DNA from: an uncultured Dorea sp. | GTDB taxonomy: Bacteria; Bacillota; Clostridia; Lachnospirales; Lachnospiraceae | DNA length: 37,343 nucleotides | Direction of reading: 5' to 3' | Assembly: GCA_947652615.1 (NCBI GenBank) | Contig: CANTDX010000038.1 | Coordinates: 1 to 37,343, forward strand | Shown: positions 7,785 to 17,894 of the stretch, one piece after another | Layout: each line of letters opens with the position of its first letter | Numbering within the stretch: position 1 is the stretch's first letter | The notes under the pieces: model-generated | Databases searched by the model: none | The model's input: only the letters and a program-made list of their open reading frames with translations | Told to the model about the DNA's origin: nothing | Position numbers and translations under genes: made by a program

Positions 7785-7813
7785 ATATTATCAATTTACC
7801 ATAATAAAGTCAA
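7785..7813 (-). promoter_or_regulatory. Promoter of the amino acid ABC transporter operon
   Basis: On the minus strand TTGACT (7813-7808), a 17-base spacer and TAATAT (7790-7785) form a near-consensus promoter. An imperfect inverted repeat (TAGtAG...CTgCTA, 7770-7785) lies directly at the expected start of transcription and could be an operator. Confidence 0.75.
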
Positions 7814-7879
7814 GTGTATTTTTATCATAATTCGACACAAGCCAAACGTGCATGCAGGCATCCCCACCCTGCCCGGTTG

Positions 7880-7921
7880 AACAAAAAAGACCTGCCCGGG
7901 AATCTCCCCTTGCAAGTCTTT
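7880..7921 (-). terminator. Terminator of the sulfite/nitrite reductase gene
   Basis: In the minus direction AAAGACTTGC pairs with GCAGGTCTTT (one mismatch) around a GC-rich inner stem, followed by a run of T. It lies about 40 bases after the reductase stop codon. Confidence 0.7.
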
Positions 7922-7960
7922 CTTCTCCTATATCTGAATTTCGAACTGCTGCCCGCGGGA

Positions 7961-9499
7961 TTAATACAGATATTTCTCCGCAAGCGCCTTAAGCTTCCCT
8001 GGATCCCCGGCATACCATGCATCATAAGTCGTATTCTCCGCAGACACAGCCTGTCCCAGTTCCACGAAGAACGCGGGCATATCTTTCTGGAGTATCATGC
8101 CCCACTGCTCTCCAAACCGCTCCGCGCCCGCCTGGTCACAACCGTTCACATGGAAGGTAAACGCCGGTTCCACCGCATCATTCACCCTCTTTACGCCGCC
8201 GTGGAAACCAAGCGTCCCGATCTGATGCGTCCCGCAGGAAGAAGTACATCCTGAGATATGGATCCTTGGCAGTACGCCGTCCGCGAAATCATATTTCCTG
8301 ACTTCTTCTATGATCTGTGCCAGTATCCCTTGCGAGTCACGCAGACCTACCTGGCAGATCGTTGCCCCGATACAGGCGACCGAAGTCTCGAACAGATTCT
8401 TCGCACCGTCAGCCGTAGCCTCAAGTACCTTCTCTGCTTCCCCACCGTTCAGGTTGATGATATAGATCGTCTCATCCGGCCCGATCCGAAGTTCCGCTCC
8501 TTCCATATCCTTCACAGTCTCATAGATCCCGGCAAACCAGGTAACCGCCGGAATCCCGCCGATCGGATGATACGCCACGGCGTACAGCCCGTCCTGCTTC
8601 TGAGGAATCACACGGCTGCCAGACGCTTCCGTGCCGTCCCCCTTCTTATTGACCGGCTGTTCAGTAACCGCAAGCTTAAGGTCTCCGCCCGCTTTCACGG
8701 CTTCGAGCTTCTCAAGATACGCCTTCTTATATCCGTCCGCGCCCAACGTCTCCTGCATATAGCGTGTCCTTGCCTTCCCCCGGTTCTCATAATTACCGTA
8801 GGCGACGAAGGTCTCCACCATGGCCTTCACATAATACAGCAGCTCTGTTCCCGGCACCTGCTCTGCCACCTTCACGCCCATGCGCGGATGATTCCCCAGG
8901 CCGCCCGCACTGTACACGTCGAAGCTTCCATCCTTCCGGGCAACAAATCCCAGATCACGGAACGTAGCATGGGTCTCATTGGCAGGCGAGTTCGAGAAGC
9001 CTACTTTGAGCTTCCTTGGCATCTTCACCGTCTTAATGAATCCAAGCAGGTAGTCCGATACGGCTTCTGCATATGGCAGCACGTCAAAATACTCGCCCGC
9101 TTCCACACCGGACAGCGGGGACACCATCACATTCCTTGGGAAATCTCCGCCGCCGCCCCTGGTAATGATTCCAGCATCCAGAGCCTTCTCCATAATACCG
9201 CAGACCGCCTCTGCATTCAGGTTATGGAACTGTATGGTCTGACATGTTGTGAAATGTGCCTTCTCTACCCCATACTCTTTAACCGCGCCGGCAACAAATC
9301 TTAACTTCTCCTTCGTCAGTCTTCCTCCCGGTATCCGAAGCCTCAGCATGCTCGCATTCCCGCCCTTCTGGGCATAGCTTCCGAATCCGCCGGAGAATCC
9401 CTTGTACTCTTTCATACTGACTTCTTTTGCATAAAACCTGTCGGTTACCTCACGAAATTCTGTGAGATCTTCCTTGAACTCCTTCAACATCTGTTCCAT
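7961..9499 (-). CDS. Siroheme and 4Fe-4S sulfite/nitrite reductase family protein
   Basis: A 512-residue protein with the duplicated ferredoxin-like halves and two sirohaem-binding domains of the sulfite/nitrite reductase family, which carries out six-electron reduction of sulfite or nitrite. The [4Fe-4S]-sirohaem cysteines are visible in two clusters: ACIGATIC (Cys-x5-Cys) and SGCTSSC (Cys-x3-Cys). The N-terminal half has RLRIPGGRLTKEKL and FTTCQTIQFHNL, and an RGGGGDFPRNVMVSPL motif. Length is usual for the ferredoxin-dependent or NirA-like form. No sirohaem, sulfate-activation or ferredoxin gene is next to it, and it has its own terminator, so it seems a stand-alone unit. Whether sulfite or nitrite is the substrate cannot be decided here. 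Confidence 0.88.
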   Translation of the reverse strand: MEQMLKEFKEDLTEFREVTDRFYAKEVSMKEYKGFSGGFGSYAQKGGNASMLRLRIPGGRLTKEKLRFVAGAVKEYGVEKAHFTTCQTIQFHNLNAEAVCGIMEKALDAGIITRGGGGDFPRNVMVSPLSGVEAGEYFDVLPYAEAVSDYLLGFIKTVKMPRKLKVGFSNSPANETHATFRDLGFVARKDGSFDVYSAGGLGNHPRMGVKVAEQVPGTELLYYVKAMVETFVAYGNYENRGKARTRYMQETLGADGYKKAYLEKLEAVKAGGDLKLAVTEQPVNKKGDGTEASGSRVIPQKQDGLYAVAYHPIGGIPAVTWFAGIYETVKDMEGAELRIGPDETIYIINLNGGEAEKVLEATADGAKNLFETSVACIGATICQVGLRDSQGILAQIIEEVRKYDFADGVLPRIHISGCTSSCGTHQIGTLGFHGGVKRVNDAVEPAFTFHVNGCDQAGAERFGEQWGMILQKDMPAFFVELGQAVSAENTTYDAWYAGDPGKLKALAEKYLY

Positions 9500-9630
9500 A
9501 TCGCTTCACTCCTATTATCATTTCTATCGCTATATATAGCAGCTATTCTTATTCCCGCAGGCAACGAGCCAAGCGGGCACTCTTGCATGCACATTTGGCG
9601 ACTGCAGCGGGGTCTTTGACCGTAAAGGCT

Positions 9631-10773
9631 TCAATTGCGCAGGCTCATAACCCCTTCCGCCAGAATCTTCACATCATCCAGGATATAATCGAAAGCGCCC
9701 GCCTTATACAGGTTGATCGCAATCATCCCGACCGGAACCGCGAAGATCATGCCGAACACACCTCCCGTTTTGTAGCCGATATACAGCAGTACCAGTGTGA
9801 CCAACGGCCTCAATCCCATGCTGTCCCCGACTAATTTGGGCTGAATCAACTGACGCACAAGCTGTGTGACCCCATATAATATGAGAAGACCCACTACCAT
9901 CCGGTAATTCCCTACCATGAATTTATAAGCCGCCCAGGGAAGCAGCGCCGTACCCGTACCAAAGAAGGGCAGGAAATCCAGGAATGCGATCAGCAGCGCA
10001 AGCAGCACGGCAAAATGAATCCTCAGGATCAGGAAGCCTGCGAATAACAGCACATAGACCACTCCCATGATCTTAAACTGGGCTTTGAAGTATCCCCCGA
10101 CCGCGTACTTGAAATTATCTACCACCATGGTCATCCGGCTCACAAGAGCATCCGGAGCGATCCGTTTCGACCATCGGATCACATCCTCCCGCTCCGCGAT
10201 AAAGAAATACGCCGAGATAAACGTCACGATAACCGCCACCAGCGCCGAGGGAATCCGTTTGGCGAATCTTCCCGCCGCCGACACCGTCGGCTCACTGAGC
10301 TTCCCTATGATATCTCCCGCCGTCTGCTCCAAACTCTCCATCATCGTATGCCATCCTTCCTGCACTCCGGCAGGCAGCAGCCTGAAGACACCATTCAGGC
10401 TGTCTCCCACTGTAGCCATCCCCGCATCCAGGTCCTCATACATCCCCGGCATATCCTGAATCAGTCCTGCAATCTCCCGTGACAGCGTGCTGACCAGCAG
10501 GTAAATCAACAAGCCCACCACGCCCAGTACGCCGATGATGATCAGCGCAGACCCCCATTTCTTGATGATCTTAAGCCGCTTCTCAAGCCAGTTCACCACA
10601 GGGCTTGCAATAGACGCGATACACCATCCGATCACAAATGGCATGAAAAATCCAAGCAGCTTATATCCAAAATACAGGAACAGGCAGGTCCCAACCAGGC
10701 TGAATCCCAGGCTCACCGCCACCTTCCAGTAAGGCCGCTCATCCCGCAGCTTTTCTTTAAAATTCATCTCCAT
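9631..10773 (-). CDS. AI-2E family transporter (UPF0118)
   Basis: A 380-residue polytopic membrane protein of the AI-2E/PerM family. It has paired hydrophobic segments near residues 20-50 and 70-95, a soluble amphipathic region (about 100-160), then further helices with the conserved FLDFLPFFGTGTALLPWA and PKLVGDSMGLRPLVTLVLLYIGYKTGG stretches. Family members have been linked to autoinducer-2 export or ion transport; the substrate is not defined for this clade. It follows ysxC by 21 bases at the end of the clp/lon block. The ATG at 10773 is chosen because AAGGTG lies 10 bases upstream. Confidence 0.88.
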   Translation of the reverse strand: MEMNFKEKLRDERPYWKVAVSLGFSLVGTCLFLYFGYKLLGFFMPFVIGWCIASIASPVVNWLEKRLKIIKKWGSALIIIGVLGVVGLLIYLLVSTLSREIAGLIQDMPGMYEDLDAGMATVGDSLNGVFRLLPAGVQEGWHTMMESLEQTAGDIIGKLSEPTVSAAGRFAKRIPSALVAVIVTFISAYFFIAEREDVIRWSKRIAPDALVSRMTMVVDNFKYAVGGYFKAQFKIMGVVYVLLFAGFLILRIHFAVLLALLIAFLDFLPFFGTGTALLPWAAYKFMVGNYRMVVGLLILYGVTQLVRQLIQPKLVGDSMGLRPLVTLVLLYIGYKTGGVFGMIFAVPVGMIAINLYKAGAFDYILDDVKILAEGVMSLRN

Positions 10774-10794
10774 GCGTTTCTTTCACCTTCTTGC

Positions 10795-11382
10795 CTACAC
10801 CAGATACTCACACTCTGCAAGCTCCCAGATCTCGTCTCTCCCCTGCTTGGTAACAGAAGAGAACGGGATCACGATCGTTCCCGGCAGAAGCCCAAGCCCC
10901 TGCCTTATTGCCTTGACCTGCTTATCCTTCTGGCTTCTCTTGATCTTATCAAGCTTCGTCGCGATAATAATGGGATGATACCCCTGCGACACGATCCAGT
11001 CATACATCAGCTTATCATTGGCAGAAGGATCGTGCCGGATATCGATCAGCAGGAACACGGCGCGAAGCTGTTTCGAGCCGTGCAGGTAACGCTCCACCAT
11101 CTGTCCCCACTTCTGCTTCTCCTGCTCTGACACCTTCGCATATCCATACCCCGGAAGGTCTACCAGATAGAATTCCTGATTGATATTATAGAAATTGATC
11201 GTCTGCGTCTTCCCGGGCGTCGCAGAGATGCGCGCGTAGGATTTGCGGTTCATCAACGCATTGATGAGCGATGACTTTCCTACGTTTGATTTGCCGGCAA
11301 ATGCGATCTCCGGCAGCGTATTCTCCGGCAGCTTGCTTGTGATCCCGCATACCGTCTCCAAATTGACATTCTTAATAACCAT
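10795..11382 (-). CDS. ysxC: Ribosome biogenesis GTP-binding protein YsxC/YihA (EngB)
   Basis: A 195-residue TRAFAC GTPase required for late assembly of the large ribosomal subunit. The G-motifs are in order: G1 GKSNVGKSS, G2 region SATPGKTQT, G3 DLPGYGYA, G4 TKLDK and G5 FSSVT. Length matches the family. It starts 19 bases after lon, the same neighbourhood as in Bacillus subtilis, and is probably cotranscribed with lon. Confidence 0.95.
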   Translation of the reverse strand: MVIKNVNLETVCGITSKLPENTLPEIAFAGKSNVGKSSLINALMNRKSYARISATPGKTQTINFYNINQEFYLVDLPGYGYAKVSEQEKQKWGQMVERYLHGSKQLRAVFLLIDIRHDPSANDKLMYDWIVSQGYHPIIIATKLDKIKRSQKDKQVKAIRQGLGLLPGTIVIPFSSVTKQGRDEIWELAECEYLV

Positions 11383-11401
11383 TCTTCATCCTTTTCTGTT
11401 A

Positions 11402-13753
11402 CTATTTTACTTTCTTCTTCGGCGCAAGCGCAAGCTTCAGCACCTCGTCCATATGGGATACCGGAACGATCTTAAGTCCCCTGGTGATCTCATGGGACAG
11501 CTCCTCCACATCAGACTCATTCTCCTTAGGCACGAGTACCGTCTTGATCCCCGCGTTCTTAGCCGCCAGAAGCTTCTCCTTAAGTCCTCCGATGGGAAGC
11601 ACCCTCCCCCGCAGGGTAATCTCTCCGGTCATAGCCAGATCCGCCCTTGCCTTCCTTCCGGTGATCGCCGACATCATGGCCGTCGCCATGGTGATTCCCG
11701 CCGACGGGCCGTCCTTTGGAACCGCCCCTTCCGGAATATGGATGTGCACATCATGCTCCTTGAAGAAATGTTCATCAACCTTGTGCTCCCTGCTCACGGA
11801 ACGGATATAGCTGATTCCCGTCCTCGCCGATTCCTTCATCACATCGCCCATCTGCCCGGTTAGAAGTACCTCGCCCTCGCCCGGCATGATGTTGACCTCA
11901 ATCTGCAGCGTATCCCCGCCGACGCTAGTCCACGCCAGCCCCCGCACGATCCCGACCTCGTCCGCCTCATTTGCCATCTGGTAAATATACAGCTCCTTGC
12001 CGAGATAATGGGCGATATTGCGCTCCGTCACACGTACAGACTCCTTCTTCGTCTCCAGGATCTCCCGTGCCGTCTTGCGGCAGATATCTCCGATCTTGCG
12101 CTCTAACTGGCGGACCCCCGCTTCCTTGGTATAATTGCGCGCCATCTTCCACAGCGCCTTCTTGCTGATAGTAAGCTGATCCTCCTTAAGCCCGTGCTTC
12201 TTAAGCTGCTTGGGGATCAGATGCTCCATCGCAATATGAAGTTTCTCATTCTCCGTATAGCTGCTGACCTCGATCACCTCCATACGGTCCAGGAGCGGCC
12301 TGGGGATCGTCTGCAGCGTATTCGCCGTCGTGACGAACAATACCTCGGACAAGTCCACCGGAACCTCCAGATAATGGTCGCGGAACTTGCGGTTCTGCTC
12401 ACTGTCCAATACTTCGAGGAGCGCTGAGAAGGTATCTCCCTTATAATCATTGCTGACCTTATCGATCTCGTCCAGAAGCATCAGCGGGTTCTTCACCTCT
12501 GCCTGCTTCAGACCGTTGGCGATCCTTCCCGGCATCGCCCCCACATAAGTCTTCCTGTGTCCCCGGATCTCCGCTTCGTCACGCACGCCGCCAAGCGAAA
12601 TGCGCACATATGGCTTCTTGAGCGCTCTGGCCAGAGACCTGGCAATCGAAGTCTTACCGGTTCCCGGAGGTCCCACCAGACAGAGGATCGGCGCATTGCC
12701 CTTCTTCGTAAGCGCTCTTACCGCAAGGAACTCGAGCACCCTCTCTTTGACCTTCTCAAGACCGTAGTGGTCTTCTTCAAGAACCTGCTTCGCATATTCG
12801 ATATCTTCGTGCTCCGTGCACATCTTATCCCACGGCATCTCAAGCATCGTCTCGATATAGGTGCGGATCACCCCGTTCTCTGCCTGGCTTCCCATGGAAT
12901 TCTGGAATCTTCGGATCTCTTTTTTTAATTTCTCCTTTACTTCGTCCGAAGCCAGAAGCGCCTCTGTCTTCTGCTCGAATTCTTCCGCATCCGTCAGTGT
13001 ACTGTCGTATCCCAGCTCCTCACGGATCAGCTTCGCCTCTTCCCGTAAGATGTATTCCCGCTGGTTCTTGTCCACTCTCTCCTTGACCTTCGCATGGATC
13101 TCATCCTTGACATTCATGATCTGGATCTCATTCATCAGCTTGAACGCCAGCAGCTCATAGCGGCGCATCAGATCTGCTTCCTCAAGAAGCTGCTGCGCGT
13201 CCGTGTAAGAGAACGGCGCGTTCGCCGCGACTACGTCGACCAGCTTCTTTAACTCATTGATACTCTCGATCTGTGCTGCCAGCTCCTTCGAAAGCTTCGG
13301 GTTCTTCCCCATATATTCCTTGAAGATGTCTTTCATCCCGCGAAGCATCCCCTCCAGATTCAGCGGATGCTCATCCGCACCGGTATCTTCCCTGGATGTA
13401 TCTGTATCCGGTATGACCGTTACATTGGCGCGAAGATAGGGTTCCTCAAATTCTATGGCATTGATACAGGCTCTCTCTTCTCCTGTAATCAGAACCCGGC
13501 TCACCTTCCTTGGAAGCTTAATGATCTGCCGGACAGTCGCAATACAGCCTGTCCGGTATACATCTGCCATTCCCGGCTCCTCCACCTCAAGATCCTTCTG
13601 GGCGATCAGGAATATCTTCTGGTTCCCTTCCACAACCTCTTCTATTGCCTTGACAGACTTGGGTCTGCTGATATCAAAGTGGCGGACCATCTCCGGTAAT
13701 ATGGTGATCCCTCTTAGAGTCACCATAGGCAGGCTCATTATCTCTCTACTCAT
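11402..13753 (-). CDS. lon: ATP-dependent protease La (LonA)
   Basis: A 783-residue cytoplasmic AAA+ serine protease that degrades damaged and regulatory proteins. It has the N-terminal LAN substrate domain (about 1-200), a coiled-coil helical region, an AAA+ module with Walker A GPPGTGKTS and Walker B with LLDEIDK, and a C-terminal protease domain whose catalytic Ser lies in PKDGPSAG (about residue 685), with the partner Lys in the following KEKLLAAK region. I place the start at the ATG 13753 because AAGGAG lies eight bases upstream; an in-frame TTG at 13759 is less well placed. The gene is separated from clpX by two stem-loops, the second a terminator touching its ribosome site. Confidence 0.96.
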   Translation of the reverse strand: MSREIMSLPMVTLRGITILPEMVRHFDISRPKSVKAIEEVVEGNQKIFLIAQKDLEVEEPGMADVYRTGCIATVRQIIKLPRKVSRVLITGEERACINAIEFEEPYLRANVTVIPDTDTSREDTGADEHPLNLEGMLRGMKDIFKEYMGKNPKLSKELAAQIESINELKKLVDVVAANAPFSYTDAQQLLEEADLMRRYELLAFKLMNEIQIMNVKDEIHAKVKERVDKNQREYILREEAKLIREELGYDSTLTDAEEFEQKTEALLASDEVKEKLKKEIRRFQNSMGSQAENGVIRTYIETMLEMPWDKMCTEHEDIEYAKQVLEEDHYGLEKVKERVLEFLAVRALTKKGNAPILCLVGPPGTGKTSIARSLARALKKPYVRISLGGVRDEAEIRGHRKTYVGAMPGRIANGLKQAEVKNPLMLLDEIDKVSNDYKGDTFSALLEVLDSEQNRKFRDHYLEVPVDLSEVLFVTTANTLQTIPRPLLDRMEVIEVSSYTENEKLHIAMEHLIPKQLKKHGLKEDQLTISKKALWKMARNYTKEAGVRQLERKIGDICRKTAREILETKKESVRVTERNIAHYLGKELYIYQMANEADEVGIVRGLAWTSVGGDTLQIEVNIMPGEGEVLLTGQMGDVMKESARTGISYIRSVSREHKVDEHFFKEHDVHIHIPEGAVPKDGPSAGITMATAMMSAITGRKARADLAMTGEITLRGRVLPIGGLKEKLLAAKNAGIKTVLVPKENESDVEELSHEITRGLKIVPVSHMDEVLKLALAPKKKVK

Positions 13754-13770
13754 AAGCAATTCTCCTTACG

Positions 13771-13836
13771 AAAAAGAATCTCGCTTTCGAGATTCTCCGC
13801 TTTGCAGCGGGTACGATAAACTTCCCACCGTACCCG
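13771..13836 (-). terminator. Two hairpins, one a terminator, directly before the lon ribosome site
   Basis: In the minus direction a first hairpin (8-base stem CGGGTACG, 13808-13836) is followed by a second with a perfect nine-base stem (AGAATCTCG, 4-base loop, 13775-13796) and a run of T (13775-13771). The T-run ends three bases before the AAGGAG of lon. The second structure fits a rho-independent terminator ending the tig-clpP-clpX transcript, or an attenuator controlling lon. Confidence 0.75.
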
Positions 13837-13879
13837 TCTGCCTGTTATTCTTTCTAATTGCAATCACACATTCCGCATA

Positions 13880-15139
13880 CTATGCGCTCTCTGATCTGAC
13901 AGAGATGCGTTCGCATAGCGGCTCTCCGATTCCCTTCACGGTATTCTCCGTGATCCTGCAGGCCTTCAGCGAATCGTCTGACGGAGCCCTGTACATGATA
14001 TCCATCATGATACTCTCCATGATCGCACGCAGGCCTCTGGCTCCGGTCTTCCTCTTCAGAGAAGTCTCTGCGATCGCTTCCAGCGCATCCCCGTCGAACT
14101 CCAACTGCACACCGTCAAGCTCCAGCATCTTCTGATACTGCTTCACAATAGCATTCTTCGGTTCCGTCAATATCTGGATCAGAGCATCCTTATCCAGCAT
14201 CTCCAACGGTACGGTAACCGGTACACGGCCTACCAGTTCAGGGATCAGCCCGAACTTCACAAGATCCTGCGGGAGCACCTGTTTCAGAAGCCTGTCAACG
14301 TCATCCACATGCTTCTCTCCGATCTCCACGTTGAATCCGATGGACTTGCGGTCGATCCTCTTCTCTATGATCTTATCGATCCCCTCAAACGCACCGCCGC
14401 ATATAAATAAGATATTCGTCGTATCAATCTGGATCAATTCCTGATGCGGATGCTTCCTTCCGCCCTGAGGCGGCACATTGGCAACCGTTCCTTCTATGAT
14501 CTTAAGAAGCGCCTGCTGCACGCCCTCTCCGGACACATCCCTCGTGATCGACGGGTTCTCCGACTTCCTTGTGATCTTGTCGATCTCGTCAATATAGATG
14601 ATACCGTACTCCGCGCGCTCAATATCGCCGTCGGCAGCCTGGATGATCTTAAGAAGAATATTCTCCACATCCTCACCCACATATCCTGCCTCCGTGAGCG
14701 CCGTCGCATCAGCGATCGCAAACGGAACGCCTAGGATCCGTGCAAGCGTCTGTGCAAGCAGCGTCTTGCCGCATCCGGTAGGGCCGAGCATCAGGATATT
14801 GCTCTTGCCAAGCTCCACTCCCAGGTCTCTTCCCGCCATGATACGCTTATAATGATTATACACCGCAACCGACAGGACCTTCTTCGCTTCATCCTGCCCG
14901 ATCACATACTCATCCAGGAATTCTTTGATCTCCTGCGGCTTAAGCAGATTGATATCCGCGAACGGATTCCACTGCCTGTCGTCGCCGTACTCGAATTCTT
15001 CCTCCAGAATCTCGGTGCACACATCGATACACTCATCACAGATATATGCCCCGTTCGGGCCTGCGATCAGCTTCCTCACCTGATTCTGCGTCTTGTTACA
15101 GAACGAACACCTCACCTGATTGTCGTTCCTTCCTACCAT
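13880..15139 (-). CDS. clpX: ATP-dependent Clp protease ATP-binding subunit ClpX
   Basis: A 419-residue AAA+ unfoldase that recognises tagged proteins and feeds them to ClpP. The N-terminal zinc-binding domain shows CSFC and CDEC pairs (residues about 12-40). The AAA+ core has Walker A GPTGCGKT, the pore loop GYVGED, Walker [10 protein letters not shown], and the GGRKHPH segment corresponding to the RKH loop. The start has a good GAGGTGAGAG site. It lies 42 bases after clpP and precedes lon, completing a folding and degradation block with tig. Confidence 0.97.
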   Translation of the reverse strand: MVGRNDNQVRCSFCNKTQNQVRKLIAGPNGAYICDECIDVCTEILEEEFEYGDDRQWNPFADINLLKPQEIKEFLDEYVIGQDEAKKVLSVAVYNHYKRIMAGRDLGVELGKSNILMLGPTGCGKTLLAQTLARILGVPFAIADATALTEAGYVGEDVENILLKIIQAADGDIERAEYGIIYIDEIDKITRKSENPSITRDVSGEGVQQALLKIIEGTVANVPPQGGRKHPHQELIQIDTTNILFICGGAFEGIDKIIEKRIDRKSIGFNVEIGEKHVDDVDRLLKQVLPQDLVKFGLIPELVGRVPVTVPLEMLDKDALIQILTEPKNAIVKQYQKMLELDGVQLEFDGDALEAIAETSLKRKTGARGLRAIMESIMMDIMYRAPSDDSLKACRITENTVKGIGEPLCERISVRSESA

Positions 15140-15181
15140 TCTCTCACCTCGTCCAAGGACCTCTTCAAAAGCTTCGGTTCC

Positions 15182-15763
15182 TTAACGGTTCTTGATGACC
15201 TCGTCGATCAAGCCGTATTCCTTCGCTTCCTCTGCCGACATGAAATTATCCCGATCCGTATCAGCGCTGATCACCTCTATCGGCTGTCCTGTGTTTTCTG
15301 ATAATATTTGATTCAATCTCTGACGGGTCTTCAATATATGTTCCGCGGCAATCTGGATCTCCGTTGCCTGGCCCCGTGCTCCGCCTGACGGCTGATGGAT
15401 CATGATCTCGGCATTCGGGAGCGCGAGTCTCTTGCCCTTCGTGCCTCCCGCCAGAAGGAATGATCCCATGCTTGCCGCCATACCGATGCAGATCGTCTCT
15501 ATATCACACTTGATATACTGCATGGTATCATAGATCGCCAGACCTGCCGTAACAGAGCCGCCCGGACTGTTGATATACAGATGGATATCCTTCTCCGGAT
15601 CCTCTGCCTCAAGAAACAAGAGCTGCGCAACGACAACACTCGCCGACACATCCGATACTTCTTCGCCGAGAAATATGATCCTGTCCTTCAAAAGCCTCGA
15701 ATAGATATCGTAGGAACGTTCCCCGCGGCTTGTCTGTTCAATGACATAAGGTACCAAACTCAT
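15182..15763 (-). CDS. clpP: ATP-dependent Clp protease proteolytic subunit ClpP
   Basis: A 193-residue serine peptidase that forms the tetradecameric degradation chamber. The catalytic triad is Ser98 (GMAASMGS), His123 (MIHQPSGG) and Asp172 (TDRDNFMS). Length and the N-terminal [11 protein letters not shown] are typical. AAGGAGG precedes the start. It sits 26 bases after tig and 42 before clpX. Confidence 0.97.
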   Translation of the reverse strand: MSLVPYVIEQTSRGERSYDIYSRLLKDRIIFLGEEVSDVSASVVVAQLLFLEAEDPEKDIHLYINSPGGSVTAGLAIYDTMQYIKCDIETICIGMAASMGSFLLAGGTKGKRLALPNAEIMIHQPSGGARGQATEIQIAAEHILKTRQRLNQILSENTGQPIEVISADTDRDNFMSAEEAKEYGLIDEVIKNR

Positions 15764-15789
15764 GCATATGCCTCCTTGTGATTCAACCC

Positions 15790-17076
15790 TTATTTTTCGA
15801 CAGCATTCTCTACCAGGAATGTGATCGCCTCCTGGACTGCTATGTCTTTCTTCATACGTTCTTTTTCCTTGTCGCCCATGTACTCTTTGAACTTATCAGC
15901 TTCCATCTTGTACATGTCCGCCATCTTCGCGATCTCCTCGTCGAACTTCTCTTCGCTGACCTCGATATTCTCTGCCTCAACGATCGCCTCTAATACAAGA
16001 CGAGTCTCGATGCTCTTAACGGCCTGCGGCCTGATATCCGCTAACAGCTTCTCTGAGGTCATGCCTGTAAACTGGAAATACTGCTCCATAGTCAGGCCTT
16101 GCCCCCGCATTCTCTGAGCGAAATCATCAGCCATCTGCATTACCTGAGTCTCGATCATAGCATCCGGAAGCTCGTACTGTGCATTCTGAACAGCCTGTTC
16201 AACAGCAGAATCCTCCTGCTTCTCCTTGCCTTCAGAAGCCTTCTGCTCCTCAAGTTTTGCCTTAACATCCTCTTTGTATTCCTCTAATGTATCAAATTCT
16301 GATACTTCTGCAGCGAATTCGTCGTCGATCTCAGGAAGCTCCTTCGCCTTAATCTCATGTACTTTACACTGGAATACCGCTGCCTTGCCCTTAAGATCTT
16401 CTGCATGGTACTCCTCCGGAAATGTAACGTTAACCTCTACATCTGTTCCGGCTTCCACACCGATCAGCTGCTCCTCGAATCCGGGAATAAATGATCCTGA
16501 ACCGATGATCAGCGGATAATTCTCAGCCTTGCCGCCCTCGAATGGAACTCCGTCCACGAAGCCTTCATAATCGAGGATGATCTCATCTCCATCCTGTACC
16601 GGACGGTCCTCTACCGTGATGGTCCTGGCATTCTTCTCAGCCTCTTCCTGTATCTTCTCCTCAACCTCTTCCGGCGTCACGTCTGTGGATATCTTCTCGA
16701 CTTCCAGTCCCTTATATTGCCCAAGCGTTACCTCCGGCTTCGTAGCTACCGTCGCTGTAAAGATGAACGGCTTCCCCTTCTCGATCTGGACCACATCAAT
16801 CTCCGGTCTGGATACGATCTCAATCTCACTCTCGTCATAGGCTTCTGAATATGCCTTGGGGATCAGTTCGTTCGCCGCATCATCATAGAAGATCTCCGCC
16901 CCGTACATCTTCTCAATCATCTGGCGCGGAACCTTCCCCTTGCGGAAACCGGGGATCGCGATTCTGTTCTTCTGCTTCTTATATGCATTCTGAAGTGCTT
17001 TCTCTAAATCATCGGCAGAAACCTCAATAGTAAGCTTCGCCATGTTTTTCTCTAACTTCTCTACCTGTAAGCTCAT
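15790..17076 (-). CDS. tig: Trigger factor, ribosome-associated chaperone and prolyl isomerase
   Basis: A 428-residue chaperone that binds the ribosome near the peptide exit. The ribosome-binding signature GFRKGKVPR is at about residues 43-51. The FKBP-type isomerase domain lies at about 150-240 ([23 protein letters not shown]), and the long acidic C-terminal helical domain follows. It has a strong AGGAGG site and is the first gene of the tig-clpP-clpX block. The 113-base upstream gap must hold its promoter, but I could not choose a clear one. Confidence 0.96.
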   Translation of the reverse strand: MSLQVEKLEKNMAKLTIEVSADDLEKALQNAYKKQKNRIAIPGFRKGKVPRQMIEKMYGAEIFYDDAANELIPKAYSEAYDESEIEIVSRPEIDVVQIEKGKPFIFTATVATKPEVTLGQYKGLEVEKISTDVTPEEVEEKIQEEAEKNARTITVEDRPVQDGDEIILDYEGFVDGVPFEGGKAENYPLIIGSGSFIPGFEEQLIGVEAGTDVEVNVTFPEEYHAEDLKGKAAVFQCKVHEIKAKELPEIDDEFAAEVSEFDTLEEYKEDVKAKLEEQKASEGKEKQEDSAVEQAVQNAQYELPDAMIETQVMQMADDFAQRMRGQGLTMEQYFQFTGMTSEKLLADIRPQAVKSIETRLVLEAIVEAENIEVSEEKFDEEIAKMADMYKMEADKFKEYMGDKEKERMKKDIAVQEAITFLVENAVEK

Positions 17077-17189
17077 TTGCTATTTCCTCCTGTTTCTATC
17101 CCACCCTTCGGTAGTCAAAGAGATGGGCATACTATTCTACTTTACATTCACCAAAGAAGTATAACACAAACCTCTTTAAATATCCAGTC

Positions 17190-17894
17190 CTACATTGATT
17201 GAATTTCATCTAAACGAAGTATTTTTCGGATCAGGCTGTCCATATCATCCTCGTCCACAGAATACTCGGATCCCGTCTCTGCCCTCACATGAAAGATCAC
17301 CGTCTCCTCTTCGCCGTATTCAATATCCATATAAGCCGTATCCAACAACTCATAGGCATGATTGATGATATCGAGCAGGATCTGCTGGTCCGCCTCTTCC
17401 TCCGCAAAGCCCTCATATTCCCCTTTCTCGATCTTCTCCGCCATCTTAAGCGAATCCTCGACCAGCATCTCCTGGAAGGTCACGAATACATCCGCCGGCC
17501 AGATCTCAACCGGCACCTCATATTCCTTCTTCCCGGTCTTCTTGGCCTCTCCCACCTGATAACGCATGACCATAAATATCCTGGATACCAGCTCCGCGAA
17601 CCGGGTGGTCTTAAGCTCACCGATCTCAAGACCGCTGGTAACATTGGCTTCTACAAACCGGTCAATGGAATCCCTGTACGCCTGCATCAGAGCCTCCGCG
17701 GAAGCATCCTCCATGAAGGCTGCCGCTTTCGTGATATCTGCCTGAAAGGTAAGGTCAAGCAATGCCTGTGAATAGCCCGCCGCGTCAAAATCTCTGCCGC
17801 ATCCGGTCACATTGGCCAGAAGGACCGCGCACAGGATACAGCTCCCAAGCAATCTTCTGATCCTTTTTATTCTGTTATTTTTTCTTCTTCTCAT
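17190..17894 (-). CDS. Lipoprotein of unknown function
   Basis: A protein of about 234 residues with an Arg/Lys-rich N-terminus, a hydrophobic segment and a lipobox ending in VTGC, so it is predicted to be a membrane-anchored lipoprotein. The mature part is helical and acidic, with a short beta segment near the C-terminus (TAYMDIEYGEEETVIFHV). I do not recognise the family. The first codons overlap the end of the DJ-1 gene in another frame: the ATG at 17894 lies 17 bases inside it, and a TTG at 17912 is an alternative start. Neither has a well-spaced ribosome site, so translational coupling to the DJ-1 gene is likely. Confidence 0.7.
   Translation of the reverse strand: MRRRKNNRIKRIRRLLGSCILCAVLLANVTGCGRDFDAAGYSQALLDLTFQADITKAAAFMEDASAEALMQAYRDSIDRFVEANVTSGLEIGELKTTRFAELVSRIFMVMRYQVGEAKKTGKKEYEVPVEIWPADVFVTFQEMLVEDSLKMAEKIEKGEYEGFAEEEADQQILLDIINHAYELLDTAYMDIEYGEEETVIFHVRAETGSEYSVDEDDMDSLIRKILRLDEIQSM

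Noticed and set aside
8258..9304. Antisense open frame of 348 codons over the sulfite/nitrite reductase
   Set aside because: No protein-like features or ribosome site.
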